DNA of 64,000 nt from Tautonia rosea (GCF_012958305.1 NZ_JABBYO010000001.1:248001-312000), one strand, 5' to 3'; counted from the first letter of the stretch, positions 18,001 to 28,334 are shown. Made by a program: numbers and translations. The notes: generated from the letters alone by a model not told the origin.

Positions 18001-21000
18001 TCACGGTAGATCGTCGCCGGATGATCCCTCGCTTGGTGCTCCCGCAATCACCAGAGTGATCGGCGGGGTGCTGTGCTCGGTCCCGGCCGCCTCAACCCGG
18101 CCGACCCCGAAGAAGGGGCGTTCGGTCGGCGAGACCCAGGGCTCGGCATAAAGAAAAACCGTTCGCTCCGTCTGTGATTCCGTAATCAAAACGCCATTCA
18201 ACCCGATATTCAGCACGCGGACTCCGTGCGGCAGGTTCCGCACATCGATCGGCACCCGACCCGAGAAGCTCGCCGAACGATCGACCCTGAAGGTCAACTC
18301 GACCCGATCGCCGGGCCGGATGATCACTCGGTCGCGATCGGTCGAGACACGGAGGTCGGGTTCAGGTGTCACAGTGATCCAGGAGGATCGATTCCCTCCC
18401 GGCCGGATGTCGTGACGGATGAGCTCACCACTCGATCCGTCCCGAGCGGCCTCGGCCACGACCTGCCAGGGAGCTGACGAGAAGGTCGGAGCATCATGAT
18501 CGGCCATCAGCAGCAAATCCGCCGTCATGTGCCCGGCTTCGACCCTGGCCGAGGTCGCTCGAATTCCCTTCGGAAGTCCTTCCACCCGCAGGTCGATCGG
18601 AGCGTTGAACCCATCAATGCGTTGGACATTCACCGGGATGACCGTGGCTCCTCCTCGGGGAATATCCGGGTGTTCGGTTCTCAAGGTCACGGCAAAGTCG
18701 GGGTGTGGCTCCCGGGCGACCAGATGATACCCGAACCCAGGGCCGCCGAGCCCCCGGGCATCACTCACCCGAATCTGGTACGTCCCATCCCGGGGCGGAT
18801 CGAATCGGATTGCGGCATCCTTGCCCAGCCCGGGAGCATCATCGTTGCGATGAACGAGCGTGATCGGCGCGGCTCCGCCGGCTGGGAAGGTCGTACCGGG
18901 AGGATGAATCTCAACCTTGTCGATCGGTTGATCTTGCGGATGTTGCTCCGGGGTCGTGCCGAGGTAACTCAGCCGCCGCCCCCCGGCCGACCAGAACACC
19001 GCGTCGTCATCCGGATTTCTGGGCAAGGCAAACAGGCGGGTCAGCTCCCGACCAATCAGCACATAATCATCCTGTGCCAGTTCATCCCAGCGTGTCAGTC
19101 GGATTCGATCCTGCGTCGCGTCATGGTCCCGAAAGGCGACCGCGGTTCGAGCAACGGGGCGAAGCACCGCCAGGGGAACCGGTTTCCCCTCGGCATCGAG
19201 AATTTCAAGAATCGGATCAATCTCCGTCCCGAGTCGATGCCCGAAAACCTCGATCATCAACGGTTGACCAAATCGGGCGTTGATCGTCACATGATCAATA
19301 TCCCCCTCGTGGTCGATCCGACCGGAGAGGCCGCCTGGCACCTCCAGTTCTCTCCCGCAACACGGCTCATCATTCGGCTCCTGCTCCACCCGCTGAGTCC
19401 CCTCGGCGACGACCACCTTCAGGTTGCCTTCGGCCTCTCTCCCGAAACGATCGGTGGCCGGCACCACCCGCAGCGTTCCCGGCGAGTCCGCCGAGGATGC
19501 GGAGACGCTTACGACCGACTCCCCCAGGTTTGCGCCGGAGACGGACAGTTCCGCAGACCCTCCCAAAGGGACTCCCAGCGGAAACACATCCTCAACTCTC
19601 GGAATTTCTCCGATTTCGATTCGATAAAAGTGATTCCCCGATCCGCCGAACTGCCGATCCGCGATCCGGAGCATCAGCAACTCGTCGGTGTCCGCTCGAT
19701 ATGAGAGAACGGATCGCCCCTGACCGACCATTTGGCCCGATTCGTTCCGCAACTCCAGAGCTGGGTCAAGTGCGGAGCCGAGCATTCCTCCACGATCAGT
19801 ACAGACGACCGTCTGCCCCCGAGCTACGGAAAACCGCACATGGTCCACGTCTCCTGGAGTCTCAATTGTGCCCGCCAGGGTAGTGGGCCAGGAGAGCGTC
19901 TTGGCCTCGTCGATCGTCCGGTTCGGCTCCTCCTCGGCCGCTTCGGGAGCCGCATAGACTGCGAACGCCTGCGCCGCCGGAACTCCGAGCGGTGTCTGTA
20001 CCCGAATGAGATGAGGACCGATTGGCGCATCTGCCTCAATGGAGACACTGATCCGAAGCCGATTCGGGTCGGGCGCCTCGCTGGGAACGATGGTCGCGAC
20101 CAGCCTCGGATCATCAAACACGACCGCATTGGCCTGTCCCACACCCGTGCCGGCCAGATCCACCGTCACGGTCCGACCTCGCTCGGCCCCTTTCGGGCTG
20201 GGAGGGCCAAGCGAAGGGCGACGGACCAATTGCGGCGTTTCCTTCTTCGGCTCCGACTCCCCCGTCGAGGGTGCGGCCTTGGTTGCGGGGGGATCGAGCA
20301 GGCTGACCTCAATCCGGTCTTCTCCGGTGGATTCAGGAGTCCCGGGCAGAAGGACGAGTGCTCCATCATACCGCCCAAGCGCAAGCTGTGTGCCCGACGG
20401 GTCCAACGCTGCCGCCAGGGGCCAGTCCGGCTGTCGAGGCCAGGCATCGAGCGGAGCCAGTTCTGCCAGCGACCACCGCTTGACGGTCCCATCGTCGCCG
20501 GTCGAGATAAGCGAAGACCCATCAGGGGTGACCAGTAGATCGAGCACCGCTCCATCATGAGCGATGGCGGAGCGGTCGAGCGTCCCGGAGTCTCCCGCAA
20601 GCGTCCATCGACGGATCGTCCGATCGGCTCCAGCGGCGATCAAGGTCGCTCCCTCGTCGGCGAAGGTCACGGCATAGAGTTCTTCGGTCGCATCTCCGAG
20701 AGATTCGAGCCGTCGGCCACTCTCCGTCTCCCAGAGCTTGACGGTCCGGTCGCCCGAAGCCGATGCCAGCTTCGTTCCGTCCGGCGAGAAGGCCAGGGCG
20801 TAGACCGCATCGGTGTGCTCCCTGAGCGATCGGATTTCGTCTCCGGATTCCAGATTCCAGAGCGTGACGATGCGATCATAACTTGCCGTGGCCAGGACGG
20901 CTCCGTCCGGCGAGAGCGCGGCCGAGAGAATGGCATCGGCATGCCCCTTCCACGAGCCAAGCCGCTCCCCTGTCTCCACCCGCCAAACTGCCACGGTGCC

Positions 21001-21633
21001 GAAGAGTCCCGGCCGGCCTCCTACGGCGACCAATCGTTGCCCGTCGGGCGAGAAGATCAGGGCGTTGATTCCCCCTTCATGCCCTTCCAGCAACGCAGTC
21101 GGATCGCTGCAATCCGCGTCGAACAGGAAGATGTCGCTCCCTCGCGCGGCGGCCAGTCGACTGCCGTCTGGTGCATAGGAGACGGCCGAGACCGGATCGG
21201 CCACCTCTGCCGTGACCTCCACCTTCGGCAAGTGAGCCAGGGGATCGACGAGGGACGTCAGAGGGACGTCCTCCGACGGGCCATCGAAGACTGCCCCCTC
21301 AGCCACCCAGCGCGCAATAAGCTCAATCTCATCATCCGTCAGCGGTTCTTGCTTCAAGGGCATTCGGATGGCCGCATCCGGCTTCAGGACGGAGACGAGG
21401 TGACTTGCCTCGGGCTCTCCCGGCAGCAGGATCAGGTCCCCCTCGATGTCTCCTCCTTCCCGAAGCAAGGCGAACGAACTCATGTTCAGCCCGCCTTGCG
21501 CATCATCATCTTGATGGCAAGCCAGGCATCGGGAGACCAGGATCGGAGCAACCTGTTCGCGAAACCGGACCGGCTCCGCATCGCTCGCCAGAGCGATCCA
21601 CGGCAAGGCGGCAAGGCAACACAACGCAGTCAT
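18001..21633 (-). CDS. Secreted planctomycete cytochrome-c / WD40 / PPC protein
   Basis: The 1210-residue protein has a signal peptide (about 1-19), a cytochrome-c-like module with one heme site CLACH (residues 36-40) and a candidate distal ligand in IRMPLKQ (Met91), a WD40 propeller at about 145-430 with repeated FSPDG and DRTVKLW signatures, a linker, and two pre-peptidase C-terminal (PPC) beta domains at about 568-675 and 748-870, each introduced by EEPN or EQEPND, then more beta-sandwich sequence. Such proteins are a planctomycete hallmark of unknown function. GGAG lies about 12 bases before the chosen ATG; a longer frame would overlap the upstream gene and hide the signal peptide. It is the last gene of a minus-strand cluster. 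Confidence 0.9.
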   Translation of the reverse strand: MTALCCLAALPWIALASDAEPVRFREQVAPILVSRCLACHQDDDAQGGLNMSSFALLREGGDIEGDLILLPGEPEASHLVSVLKPDAAIRMPLKQEPLTDDEIELIARWVAEGAVFDGPSEDVPLTSLVDPLAHLPKVEVTAEVADPVSAVSYAPDGSRLAAARGSDIFLFDADCSDPTALLEGHEGGINALIFSPDGQRLVAVGGRPGLFGTVAVWRVETGERLGSWKGHADAILSAALSPDGAVLATASYDRIVTLWNLESGDEIRSLREHTDAVYALAFSPDGTKLASASGDRTVKLWETESGRRLESLGDATEELYAVTFADEGATLIAAGADRTIRRWTLAGDSGTLDRSAIAHDGAVLDLLVTPDGSSLISTGDDGTVKRWSLAELAPLDAWPRQPDWPLAAALDPSGTQLALGRYDGALVLLPGTPESTGEDRIEVSLLDPPATKAAPSTGESEPKKETPQLVRRPSLGPPSPKGAERGRTVTVDLAGTGVGQANAVVFDDPRLVATIVPSEAPDPNRLRISVSIEADAPIGPHLIRVQTPLGVPAAQAFAVYAAPEAAEEEPNRTIDEAKTLSWPTTLAGTIETPGDVDHVRFSVARGQTVVCTDRGGMLGSALDPALELRNESGQMVGQGRSVLSYRADTDELLMLRIADRQFGGSGNHFYRIEIGEIPRVEDVFPLGVPLGGSAELSVSGANLGESVVSVSASSADSPGTLRVVPATDRFGREAEGNLKVVVAEGTQRVEQEPNDEPCCGRELEVPGGLSGRIDHEGDIDHVTINARFGQPLMIEVFGHRLGTEIDPILEILDAEGKPVPLAVLRPVARTAVAFRDHDATQDRIRLTRWDELAQDDYVLIGRELTRLFALPRNPDDDAVFWSAGGRRLSYLGTTPEQHPQDQPIDKVEIHPPGTTFPAGGAAPITLVHRNDDAPGLGKDAAIRFDPPRDGTYQIRVSDARGLGGPGFGYHLVAREPHPDFAVTLRTEHPDIPRGGATVIPVNVQRIDGFNAPIDLRVEGLPKGIRATSARVEAGHMTADLLLMADHDAPTFSSAPWQVVAEAARDGSSGELIRHDIRPGGNRSSWITVTPEPDLRVSTDRDRVIIRPGDRVELTFRVDRSASFSGRVPIDVRNLPHGVRVLNIGLNGVLITESQTERTVFLYAEPWVSPTERPFFGVGRVEAAGTEHSTPPITLVIAGAPSEGSSGDDLP

Positions 21634-21706
21634 TCGCGGAGGTCTCCTGCGATCTTCGAGGCGATCGGGCAACCAGGATCGGACATCAGGCCGGATTCGG
21701 GAGAAA

Positions 21707-24184
21707 TCAGTGGTTGAACAAAAACTCATTCCCGGTGAGCGTTGCCCAGTAGAGATCTTCGATCACCTGTCGTCTCAGCGAGGCTCGCTCGTCGTCCGTC
21801 TCGCCCTCGGCCACGGCCTCCTCCAGCGCGGGGAGAATCCGGGATGCTTCCGCCTCGGTCGGTGGTCGAGAGAGTGCCGCTTTGAACATCTGATCCAGAA
21901 TCGCCGCAAACGAAGCATCACTGGCCGAGGCTCGCGCGACGGCAGAATGGTCGTTACGCAATTTCTCGTTCAAGGTGTCGCCGTTGGCCAAATGGAGCGC
22001 CTGGGCAAGTGAGGGCTCCGATGATCGCTCGCAAGAGCATGTGTCGTTTCGTTCGGGGCGTCCAAACGCATCGAGGAAGGTATTCGCCACCTGAACGTCG
22101 GGCAATTGCACGCTTCGCCAGCCGGTCGGATACCCTGGAAACGCGGTTGGAACGTCGGTGACGGCGGCCATCACGTCAATCAGGACCTCGGCCGGCAGGC
22201 GACGGGGGACGTATCGACTGAGAAACTTCGTGTCCCCCTCGTTTCCCGGTACGGGCGCCGCAGATCGCTGATAGGCGGCCGAGGTCATAATGGTTCGGAT
22301 CAAATGGCGGACGTCGTACCCGTGCTCCCGGAAATCCTCGACGAGCCAGTCCATCAAGGCTCGGTCGCTCGGCGGGTTGGTCGCGCGGAGGTCGTCCTCC
22401 GGATCGACCAGTCCGCGACCGAAGAAGTTCGCCCAGACCCGGTTGACGATCGCCGCGGCGAAGTACGGGTTCTCGGGCGATTCGAGCCAGTCGGCCAGTG
22501 CCTCGCGGCGGTCGCCAGCCGATTCGAGTGGCATGGCCGCCGCATCGAGCGGCTGCGGAGCCATCGGTTCGCCCCGGCGAGGATGACGAATGTCCCCCTC
22601 CGACGCCGGAATGATATCCACATCGCCTTGGGCCGCTCCGAGGTCCCCGTCCTTCAGCTTGACCCGACCGAACAGGTTCGCAAAGCCATAGTACTGGTCC
22701 TGGGTCCACTTTTCCAAAGGGTGGTTGTGGCAACGCGCGCAGGTCATCGCCAACCCCAGGAACGCCATGCTCGCGTTTTCGGTTAGTTCAATCGGATCAC
22801 GATGGATCACGAAGTAATTCCCTGCGCCGTTGTCGAGCGTGCTTCCCTTTGCCGTCAGAATGTCCCGAGCAAACTCATCCCACGGTCGATTCTCGGCCAC
22901 GCTCTCCCGAATGAATCGGTAGAAGCTCCACATCGCCGGCTTCGGCAGGTTCCGCGAAGACACGAGCAAAAGATCCGACCACTTGTACGACCAGTAATCA
23001 ATAAATTCCTCGCTGTTCAAAAGCTGATCGATCACTGTTGCCCGTTTCCCCGGATCGTCATCCGTGAGAAACGCCTCTACCTCGGCCACCTTCGGCAACG
23101 TTCCGGTTGCATCCAGGAAGGCCCTGCGCAAGAAGGTCGCGTCATCGCTCAGTGGCGAGGGGGGAATGTTCAACGATCGCAGTTTTTCAAGATTGATTCG
23201 ATCAATCTCATTGAATCGCGGTGACGAGGCAAACAGGTCCGGGGCGATGGCCCGATCGTAAGGGACCGTCACGGTTGCCAGATCGACGCGGCTGTCGAAC
23301 CAGACGGTGATCGCTCCTTCGCCGTGGCCGACAACCGTCAAGCGTCCGGAGTCATCCACGGTGGCCACAGTTTCGTCGGTCGTCCCGAACTTCGCCCACC
23401 GGGTCACGTCGGCCGAGCGGCCGTCGCGGTAAACGGCTCGAACCAGAACCTGCTGCGACTGGCCAGGGGTGAGCGTCACGGCCGAGGGCATGACCTCGAC
23501 CCGGTCGATCTTCGCGTCGTCGTCGCTCGGCGCGGGCATTCCGGCACCGATCCACTCGGCAATGACTCGGTATTCGAGCGAATCCAGAGCAAATCGCGGG
23601 CCTCCGCCATGCTCGACCACTCCCGTCGCCTTCAGCAGCATCAGGCTTTCTTCAGGTGCAGTTTTGTTGATCCGACGAGCGAGGGCCTGGCGGGTCAGGG
23701 CATCGTAATCGACTTCCGGGCCATAACCCCGCAAGGTCAGCCGCAGGCCGTTCTTCCCGGCCGCGGCTCCGTGGCACGAGCCTTGGTTACAGCCGGCCTT
23801 GGTGAGAATGGGCAAGACGTGATTCCGAAAACTCCAGGGTTCGTCCTGAGTTGCGTCGCGAACCTGAACTGGGGCCGAAAGGGTCCGATTTCCCACGGTC
23901 GCGGTCAGGGTCGTCACGCCATCAGAGACGGGAACGACGGTTCCATCGGCCGAGACCGTGGCGATATTCGGGTTGCTGATGGCGAACAACACCTCCCTGC
24001 TCGGTTCTCCGATGGCAACTCCCACTGTGTTCAGTCGTTCAACGATCACGCGTTGCGACGCCTTTGGGCCGTCGAGCGTAACCGCGGAGGGCAAGAGCAT
24101 CAGCGCGTCGTCGGCCCCGGCAGTCGTCACACCACAGACCAGGAGCGAAACCAGGGCCATCCCGAATCGTCGTGGGCTGCTCAT
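21707..24184 (-). CDS. Secreted DUF1549/DUF1553 protein with Ig-like domains
   Basis: The 825-residue protein starts with a signal peptide (to about residue 24) and has two BIG2-type Ig-like domains (about 28-108 and 228-308; FAISNPNIATVSADGTV and TDETVATVDDSGRLTVVG are their conserved turns). Between them lies a cytochrome-like segment with CNQGSCHG at 132-139, a Cys-x4-Cys-His motif instead of CxxCH. DUF1549 follows (about 328-530) with a canonical CARCH at 482-486, then DUF1553 (about 590-820). These are the PSCyt2/PSD1 modules of planctomycetes; heme binding is expected but the role is unknown. It lies 73 bases upstream of the cytochrome/WD40 gene and probably shares its transcript. Confidence 0.92.
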   Translation of the reverse strand: MSSPRRFGMALVSLLVCGVTTAGADDALMLLPSAVTLDGPKASQRVIVERLNTVGVAIGEPSREVLFAISNPNIATVSADGTVVPVSDGVTTLTATVGNRTLSAPVQVRDATQDEPWSFRNHVLPILTKAGCNQGSCHGAAAGKNGLRLTLRGYGPEVDYDALTRQALARRINKTAPEESLMLLKATGVVEHGGGPRFALDSLEYRVIAEWIGAGMPAPSDDDAKIDRVEVMPSAVTLTPGQSQQVLVRAVYRDGRSADVTRWAKFGTTDETVATVDDSGRLTVVGHGEGAITVWFDSRVDLATVTVPYDRAIAPDLFASSPRFNEIDRINLEKLRSLNIPPSPLSDDATFLRRAFLDATGTLPKVAEVEAFLTDDDPGKRATVIDQLLNSEEFIDYWSYKWSDLLLVSSRNLPKPAMWSFYRFIRESVAENRPWDEFARDILTAKGSTLDNGAGNYFVIHRDPIELTENASMAFLGLAMTCARCHNHPLEKWTQDQYYGFANLFGRVKLKDGDLGAAQGDVDIIPASEGDIRHPRRGEPMAPQPLDAAAMPLESAGDRREALADWLESPENPYFAAAIVNRVWANFFGRGLVDPEDDLRATNPPSDRALMDWLVEDFREHGYDVRHLIRTIMTSAAYQRSAAPVPGNEGDTKFLSRYVPRRLPAEVLIDVMAAVTDVPTAFPGYPTGWRSVQLPDVQVANTFLDAFGRPERNDTCSCERSSEPSLAQALHLANGDTLNEKLRNDHSAVARASASDASFAAILDQMFKAALSRPPTEAEASRILPALEEAVAEGETDDERASLRRQVIEDLYWATLTGNEFLFNH

Positions 24185-24386
24185 ACAAGAGATCTCGTCA
24201 AGGAGGGCGGGACGGAGAAGACAGTCTGGCTGCGGAGACAAGCAAGGCTGTGGGGCATGATCGCCCTGGCGTTGCGGCATGGCGCTCGCCTGTGGGTCTG
24301 CTGCGTTGTCGATCGTTCAAACGTGATCAACCAGGAACGATCTCACACGCCTCTACGACCTAACGGCAGAACATCCTTGCGTTTGC

Positions 24387-25172
24387 TTATCGACCGCTTT
24401 TGACCCCTCGGGCAGTAGCGCGCCAGCATTCAATTCGGATGCGCCCGTCCGGCTGCTCCTCCGGGCGGAACCCGTGGGCCATCGGGCCTGAGAGCACGAC
24501 ATGCCGGACGAATGCTTTCTCGCGTTGCGGAGAGCCCCGGTCGTACCACTCATCGAAGTCGAGCACAAACGTTTCTTCGATCATGTGGACCGAGTCCATG
24601 CCCGAGACGGTTAGCAGGTCCGCCAGCTCTCCGGGGGTGGCGTTGGACGTATGCGTATGATCTCGAAGCCGCTCGATCCCTTGATGCCACGACCGGGCCT
24701 GGGGGTCCGGATCGGTCGTCTGATCGCTCAGGACCAGTACACCGCCAGACCGGAGCAATGCTGCCTGTCGGGCGATGAACAGCATCGGATCGTGCACGTG
24801 ATGCAGCACATAGCGTGACAGGCAAGCGTCAAACGGGGCGAACTCGGCCGGTTGATGGTCCTGGAGCGACCCGACCAGGAACTCCACCCGATCCCCGAAG
24901 CGTTCGCAGCGGGTTCGGGCTCGGGCAATCATCTCGGGTGAGAGATCAATCCCGACGACACGGTGCCCCGCTTCGAGCAACGCCTCGGCCACCAGACCGG
25001 GGCCGCAGCCGACGTCGAGCACGAGGCTTTCCGGCTTCAGCTCTGCCACCTCTAGCAGCCGGGCCAACGCAGTCGGGTCCGTCTGCACAGGAGCCTGTTC
25101 AAACTGAGCCGCCTGGGCATCGAACGCGGAGGCAACGGCCCGGTCATGGGAAGAGGTTACAGGACGACTCAT
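24387..25172 (-). CDS. Class I SAM-dependent methyltransferase
   Basis: The 261-residue protein has the SAM-binding motif I VLDVGCGPG at 51-59, the acidic end of strand 2 in VVGIDLSPEM near 75, and motif SRYVLHHVHDP around 128, matching the UbiE/Coq5-like branch. Within that branch it resembles enzymes acting on small molecules or quinone-like substrates, but the substrate cannot be read from sequence. No signal peptide is present, so it is cytoplasmic, unlike its exported neighbours. It lies 88 bases after the DUF1501 gene and 202 bases before the DUF1549 gene on the same strand. The ATG giving MSRPVTSSHD is preferred over a 126-residue arginine-rich extension. Confidence 0.88.
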   Translation of the reverse strand: MSRPVTSSHDRAVASAFDAQAAQFEQAPVQTDPTALARLLEVAELKPESLVLDVGCGPGLVAEALLEAGHRVVGIDLSPEMIARARTRCERFGDRVEFLVGSLQDHQPAEFAPFDACLSRYVLHHVHDPMLFIARQAALLRSGGVLVLSDQTTDPDPQARSWHQGIERLRDHTHTSNATPGELADLLTVSGMDSVHMIEETFVLDFDEWYDRGSPQREKAFVRHVVLSGPMAHGFRPEEQPDGRIRIECWRATARGVKSGR

Positions 25173-25260
25173 CGGCGGTTGGTGCTCGCTCGGTCTGAAT
25201 CGACAGGCCTTCGGAATCTCGGTCTCCCCAGGCCCGCCGATCGGGATTAACCCAGGTCGA

Positions 25261-26637
25261 TCAGAACAAGGGATGAATCGGCTCCACCCCGTGATCGACG
25301 ACTCGAAGCGGACGACCCTGCGGGCCGGGCAGCTCCGTTTCGAGATCGATCCCCAGCCCGTGGAAGACGGTCGCCGCGATCTCGGCCGTCGACACGGGCT
25401 GATCCTTCGGTGCGTGACCAATCTCGTCCGACGCTCCCACCACGTTGCCCCCTCGAATCGGGCCGCCCGCAAACAGAACGGTCCAGCATGCCGGGTGGTG
25501 ATCGCGGCCTCCGGCGGGGTTGATCTTCGGGGTTCGCCCGAACTCGCCAAACGCGAGGATCATGGTGTTCTCAAGCATGCCTCGCTCATACAGGTCGGTG
25601 AGCAGGGCGGTGTAGGCGTTGTCGAAGTTCGGCCCGATCTCGTTCTGATAGGCCTCGATCGGGCTAAACGGAGACGAGCCGTGGATATCCCACGTAATCT
25701 CGTTGAAGACCGTCTCGAACATGTTGACGGTCACAAACCGAACACCCCGCTCGACCAACCGACGGGCCATCAGGCAGCTCTGGCCGAACCGAGTTCGGCC
25801 GTAGCGGTCCCGAATGTCGTCCGGCTCGGCGTCGAGGGCGAACGCCTCTCGGGCCTCGGCACTCGACATCAGGCCGTAGGCACGCTGGAAGTTCTCATCG
25901 AGCAGTCGGGCATCTTCCGACGCTTCGAAGTCCCGAACGGCGCCGTCGATCGCGGCTCGGAAGGATTGGCGACGCGACTCCCGAGCCCCGGTCACGTACT
26001 CCGGCGGCAAGAGGTCGGGCACCTTGAAGTCCGGGGCGTTCGGATCGGCTCCGAGCACGAACGGGTCGTAGCTCTTGCCCAGAAATCCGGCATCCTGCCC
26101 GTGGGGCATGTTCCCGCCGGTGTTGCCGATCGGCCGGGGCAGCAAGACGTGCGGGGGCACATCTCCTCGGGGGCCTTTGAGATACGACAGCACCGATCCC
26201 ATGTGCGGGTACTTGATCGCTCCGTTGCCGAACAGTCGGCCGGTCTGCATCATCTGGTGGCCGGTGTCGTGCACGGCGGTCGCCGTGTGATAGGCCGACC
26301 GAACAAGGGCCACCTTGTCCATGTTCCTGGCCAGCTTCGGGAAAATCTCGCTAACCTGGATGCCCGGAACGTTCGTGTCGATCGGCCGGAAGGGGCCTCG
26401 AATCTCGCTCGGCGCGTCGGGTTTCATGTCCCAGGTGTCAAGCTGGCTCGGGCCGCCAACCAGAAAGAGCATGATGCAATTCATGTCCTGATCACGCGGA
26501 ACGGCCCCTCGGGCCTCCAACGCGTGCAGGCCGGGCAACGAAAGCCCCAGGGTCGCAAGAGATCCAGCATGCAGGAAATCCCGACGGGTCAGTCCGTCGC
26601 AGAAATGGGCCGGTTTGCGAGCATCGAGCCGATACAT
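25261..26637 (-). CDS. Tat-exported DUF1501 protein
   Basis: The 458-residue protein has a twin-arginine signal (TRRDFLHAG, residues 17-25, then a hydrophobic core), so it is exported folded. The mature part shows the DUF1501 pattern: FLVGGPSQLDTWDMKP near residue 57, a central RYGRTRFGQSCLMARRLVERG segment and a C-terminal FGEFGRTP ... GRDHH block with metal-type His/Asp residues, as in alkaline-phosphatase-like folds. DUF1501 proteins are almost always encoded with DUF1549/DUF1553 cytochromes, as here, and probably act with them in the periplasm; the reaction is unknown. GAGG precedes the ATG by 8 bases. It is the first gene of the minus-strand cluster. Confidence 0.92.
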   Translation of the reverse strand: MYRLDARKPAHFCDGLTRRDFLHAGSLATLGLSLPGLHALEARGAVPRDQDMNCIMLFLVGGPSQLDTWDMKPDAPSEIRGPFRPIDTNVPGIQVSEIFPKLARNMDKVALVRSAYHTATAVHDTGHQMMQTGRLFGNGAIKYPHMGSVLSYLKGPRGDVPPHVLLPRPIGNTGGNMPHGQDAGFLGKSYDPFVLGADPNAPDFKVPDLLPPEYVTGARESRRQSFRAAIDGAVRDFEASEDARLLDENFQRAYGLMSSAEAREAFALDAEPDDIRDRYGRTRFGQSCLMARRLVERGVRFVTVNMFETVFNEITWDIHGSSPFSPIEAYQNEIGPNFDNAYTALLTDLYERGMLENTMILAFGEFGRTPKINPAGGRDHHPACWTVLFAGGPIRGGNVVGASDEIGHAPKDQPVSTAEIAATVFHGLGIDLETELPGPQGRPLRVVDHGVEPIHPLF

Positions 26638-26970
26638 GGCAGAGACCTCAACTCCGGTTCAGGACGTTGTCGGGGGGAGGAGAACGCACTCCGTCGAGTG
26701 GTGGGACGGTTCTCCAGCCTTTCCAGGCTATCGTACCAGTGAAGGCGGGTCAAACCTGGTGAACCTCCCGCGATCGTCCCGCCCTGCTCCATTCGGGCCT
26801 CGGAGCAACTCGACCGGATTCTCCCGATCCGCACGGTCAACTCCACTTGCGGTCCCGACCCTGACGCCGCGATCCCTCGGGTTGGGTTGTCCGGAAGCCT
26901 TTCGATGCGATAAGGTGAATCGTCACGATCTGGTTCACGCGCAATCGAGACGGATGGGGAGAGTGTTCTC
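26638..26970. other. Divergent intergenic region between DUF1501 and purC genes
   Basis: 333 bases that should hold the promoters of both flanking genes. The only pattern I can offer on the plus strand is TTGTCC, a 16-base spacer and GATAAG near 26886-26913, which is weak. No gene-like frame is convincing. Confidence 0.45.
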
Positions 26971-27864
26971 GTGTCGGCATTGCTCGAAACGAATCTCGCA
27001 GGGCTTCCGAAGCGATCGGGCAAGGTCCGCGACGTGTACGACCTGGGCGATCGTTTGCTGATCGTCGCCACCGACCGCATTAGCGCCTACGACTGGGTCT
27101 TACCGAACGGAATTCCCGACAAGGGCCGTATCCTGACCCGACTTTCCGCCTTCTGGTTCCATCACCTCGACACCCCGAATCACCTCATCTCGACCGATCT
27201 CGACGCCGCCGGACTCGACCTCTCGGCCGACGATCGCACGCAGCTCGACGGCCGCGTCATGCTCGTTCGCAAGGCCGAAGTCATCCCCTTCGAGTGTGTT
27301 GTGCGTGGCTATCTTTTTGGCAGCGCCTGGCGCGAATATCGAACGAAAGGAACCGTCTGCGGCGAGCGTCTGCCCACCAGCCTCGTCGAGGCCGCCAAGC
27401 TTGATCCCCCCCTGTTCACCCCCGCCACCAAGGCCGACGAGGGGCACGACGAGAACGTCAGCTTCGAGGAACTCTCGGCCGACCTTGGTCCCGAACTGGC
27501 CGATACTCTGCGTGAGCTCAGCGTCCAGATTTACCGAAAGGCCGCCGAGCACGCCGCCACCGCGAACCTCATCCTCGCCGACACCAAGTTCGAGTTCGGC
27601 CGCGAGACCACCAGCGGCGAACTCATCCTCATCGACGAGGTCCTCACGCCCGACAGCTCGCGCTACTGGCCGCTCGATGCGTACAAACCCGGCGTCGTCC
27701 CCCCCTCATTCGACAAGCAATTCGTCCGTGACTGGCTCGATTCGACCGACTGGGACAAGCAAAGCGAACCCCCCGCCTTGCCCGATGAGATTGTCGAACA
27801 GACCCGAGCGAAGTACATTGAGGCGTTCGAACGATTAACCGGGCAGTCGTTCCCCTTGCGTTGA
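26971..27864 (+). CDS. purC: SAICAR synthase (purine biosynthesis)
   Basis: PurC joins aspartate to CAIR with ATP to form SAICAR, the eighth step of IMP synthesis. The 297-residue protein has the N-terminal nucleotide site [12 protein letters not shown] (from about residue 14), the [18 protein letters not shown] motif near 35, [12 protein letters not shown] near 112, DEGHDENV in the middle and ADTKFEFG plus [13 protein letters not shown] near the C-terminus, all diagnostic. Its length matches the yeast-Ade1-like long form rather than the roughly 235-residue short form. The start is a GTG preceded by GGGGAGA. Its stop lies 47 bases before a small membrane protein gene. Confidence 0.97.
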   Translation: MSALLETNLAGLPKRSGKVRDVYDLGDRLLIVATDRISAYDWVLPNGIPDKGRILTRLSAFWFHHLDTPNHLISTDLDAAGLDLSADDRTQLDGRVMLVRKAEVIPFECVVRGYLFGSAWREYRTKGTVCGERLPTSLVEAAKLDPPLFTPATKADEGHDENVSFEELSADLGPELADTLRELSVQIYRKAAEHAATANLILADTKFEFGRETTSGELILIDEVLTPDSSRYWPLDAYKPGVVPPSFDKQFVRDWLDSTDWDKQSEPPALPDEIVEQTRAKYIEAFERLTGQSFPLR

Positions 27865-27911
27865 ATGATCCGCTGGCGGTGGACGTGAATCACCAACGGG
27901 CTGAGCTTCGG

Positions 27912-28268
27912 ATGAGTCTCACGCTCCCCTTTTGGGTTGGTGCGCTGATCCTGATCCTCCCCGCGACCATCATGGTCCTCGCCGTGGTGGGTGCGTTGCC
28001 GACCTGGAGCGGATATATCCTGTTCCTGATCCTGTTCAGTCTCCCCGTTCCGGCCGCGGCCTGGACCATCGGCAACGGGTTTCACGCTCTGAGAGTGTCG
28101 CATCAACCTGCGGTCCTGGATCAAAGGTCCAACCGGGCGATCGGAACCATTCGCTCCTGGTGGACCTCGATCAGTGCCCTGGTGTCGATCCTGCTGGGCC
28201 TCCTGGTCATTACGGCATCGCTCACCATGCTTGGCTGGTTCCTGCTCAAACTCCTGGTCTTCGGCTGA
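27912..28268 (+). CDS. Small unknown membrane protein
   Basis: From the ATG the product is 118 residues with three predicted membrane helices (about 6-28, 35-55 and 85-113) and a basic loop between the second and third. No motif points to a function. An in-frame TTG at 27861, overlapping the purC stop, would add 17 residues and imply translational coupling; I cannot decide between the two. It sits between purC and aroC on the same strand. Confidence 0.65.
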   Translation: MSLTLPFWVGALILILPATIMVLAVVGALPTWSGYILFLILFSLPVPAAAWTIGNGFHALRVSHQPAVLDQRSNRAIGTIRSWWTSISALVSILLGLLVITASLTMLGWFLLKLLVFG

Positions 28269-28334
28269 TTGAGCGTCCCCGACGAATCACGACACGACTC
28301 GACCCCGACAGACCCAAGAAGGTCCGCCACCTCC

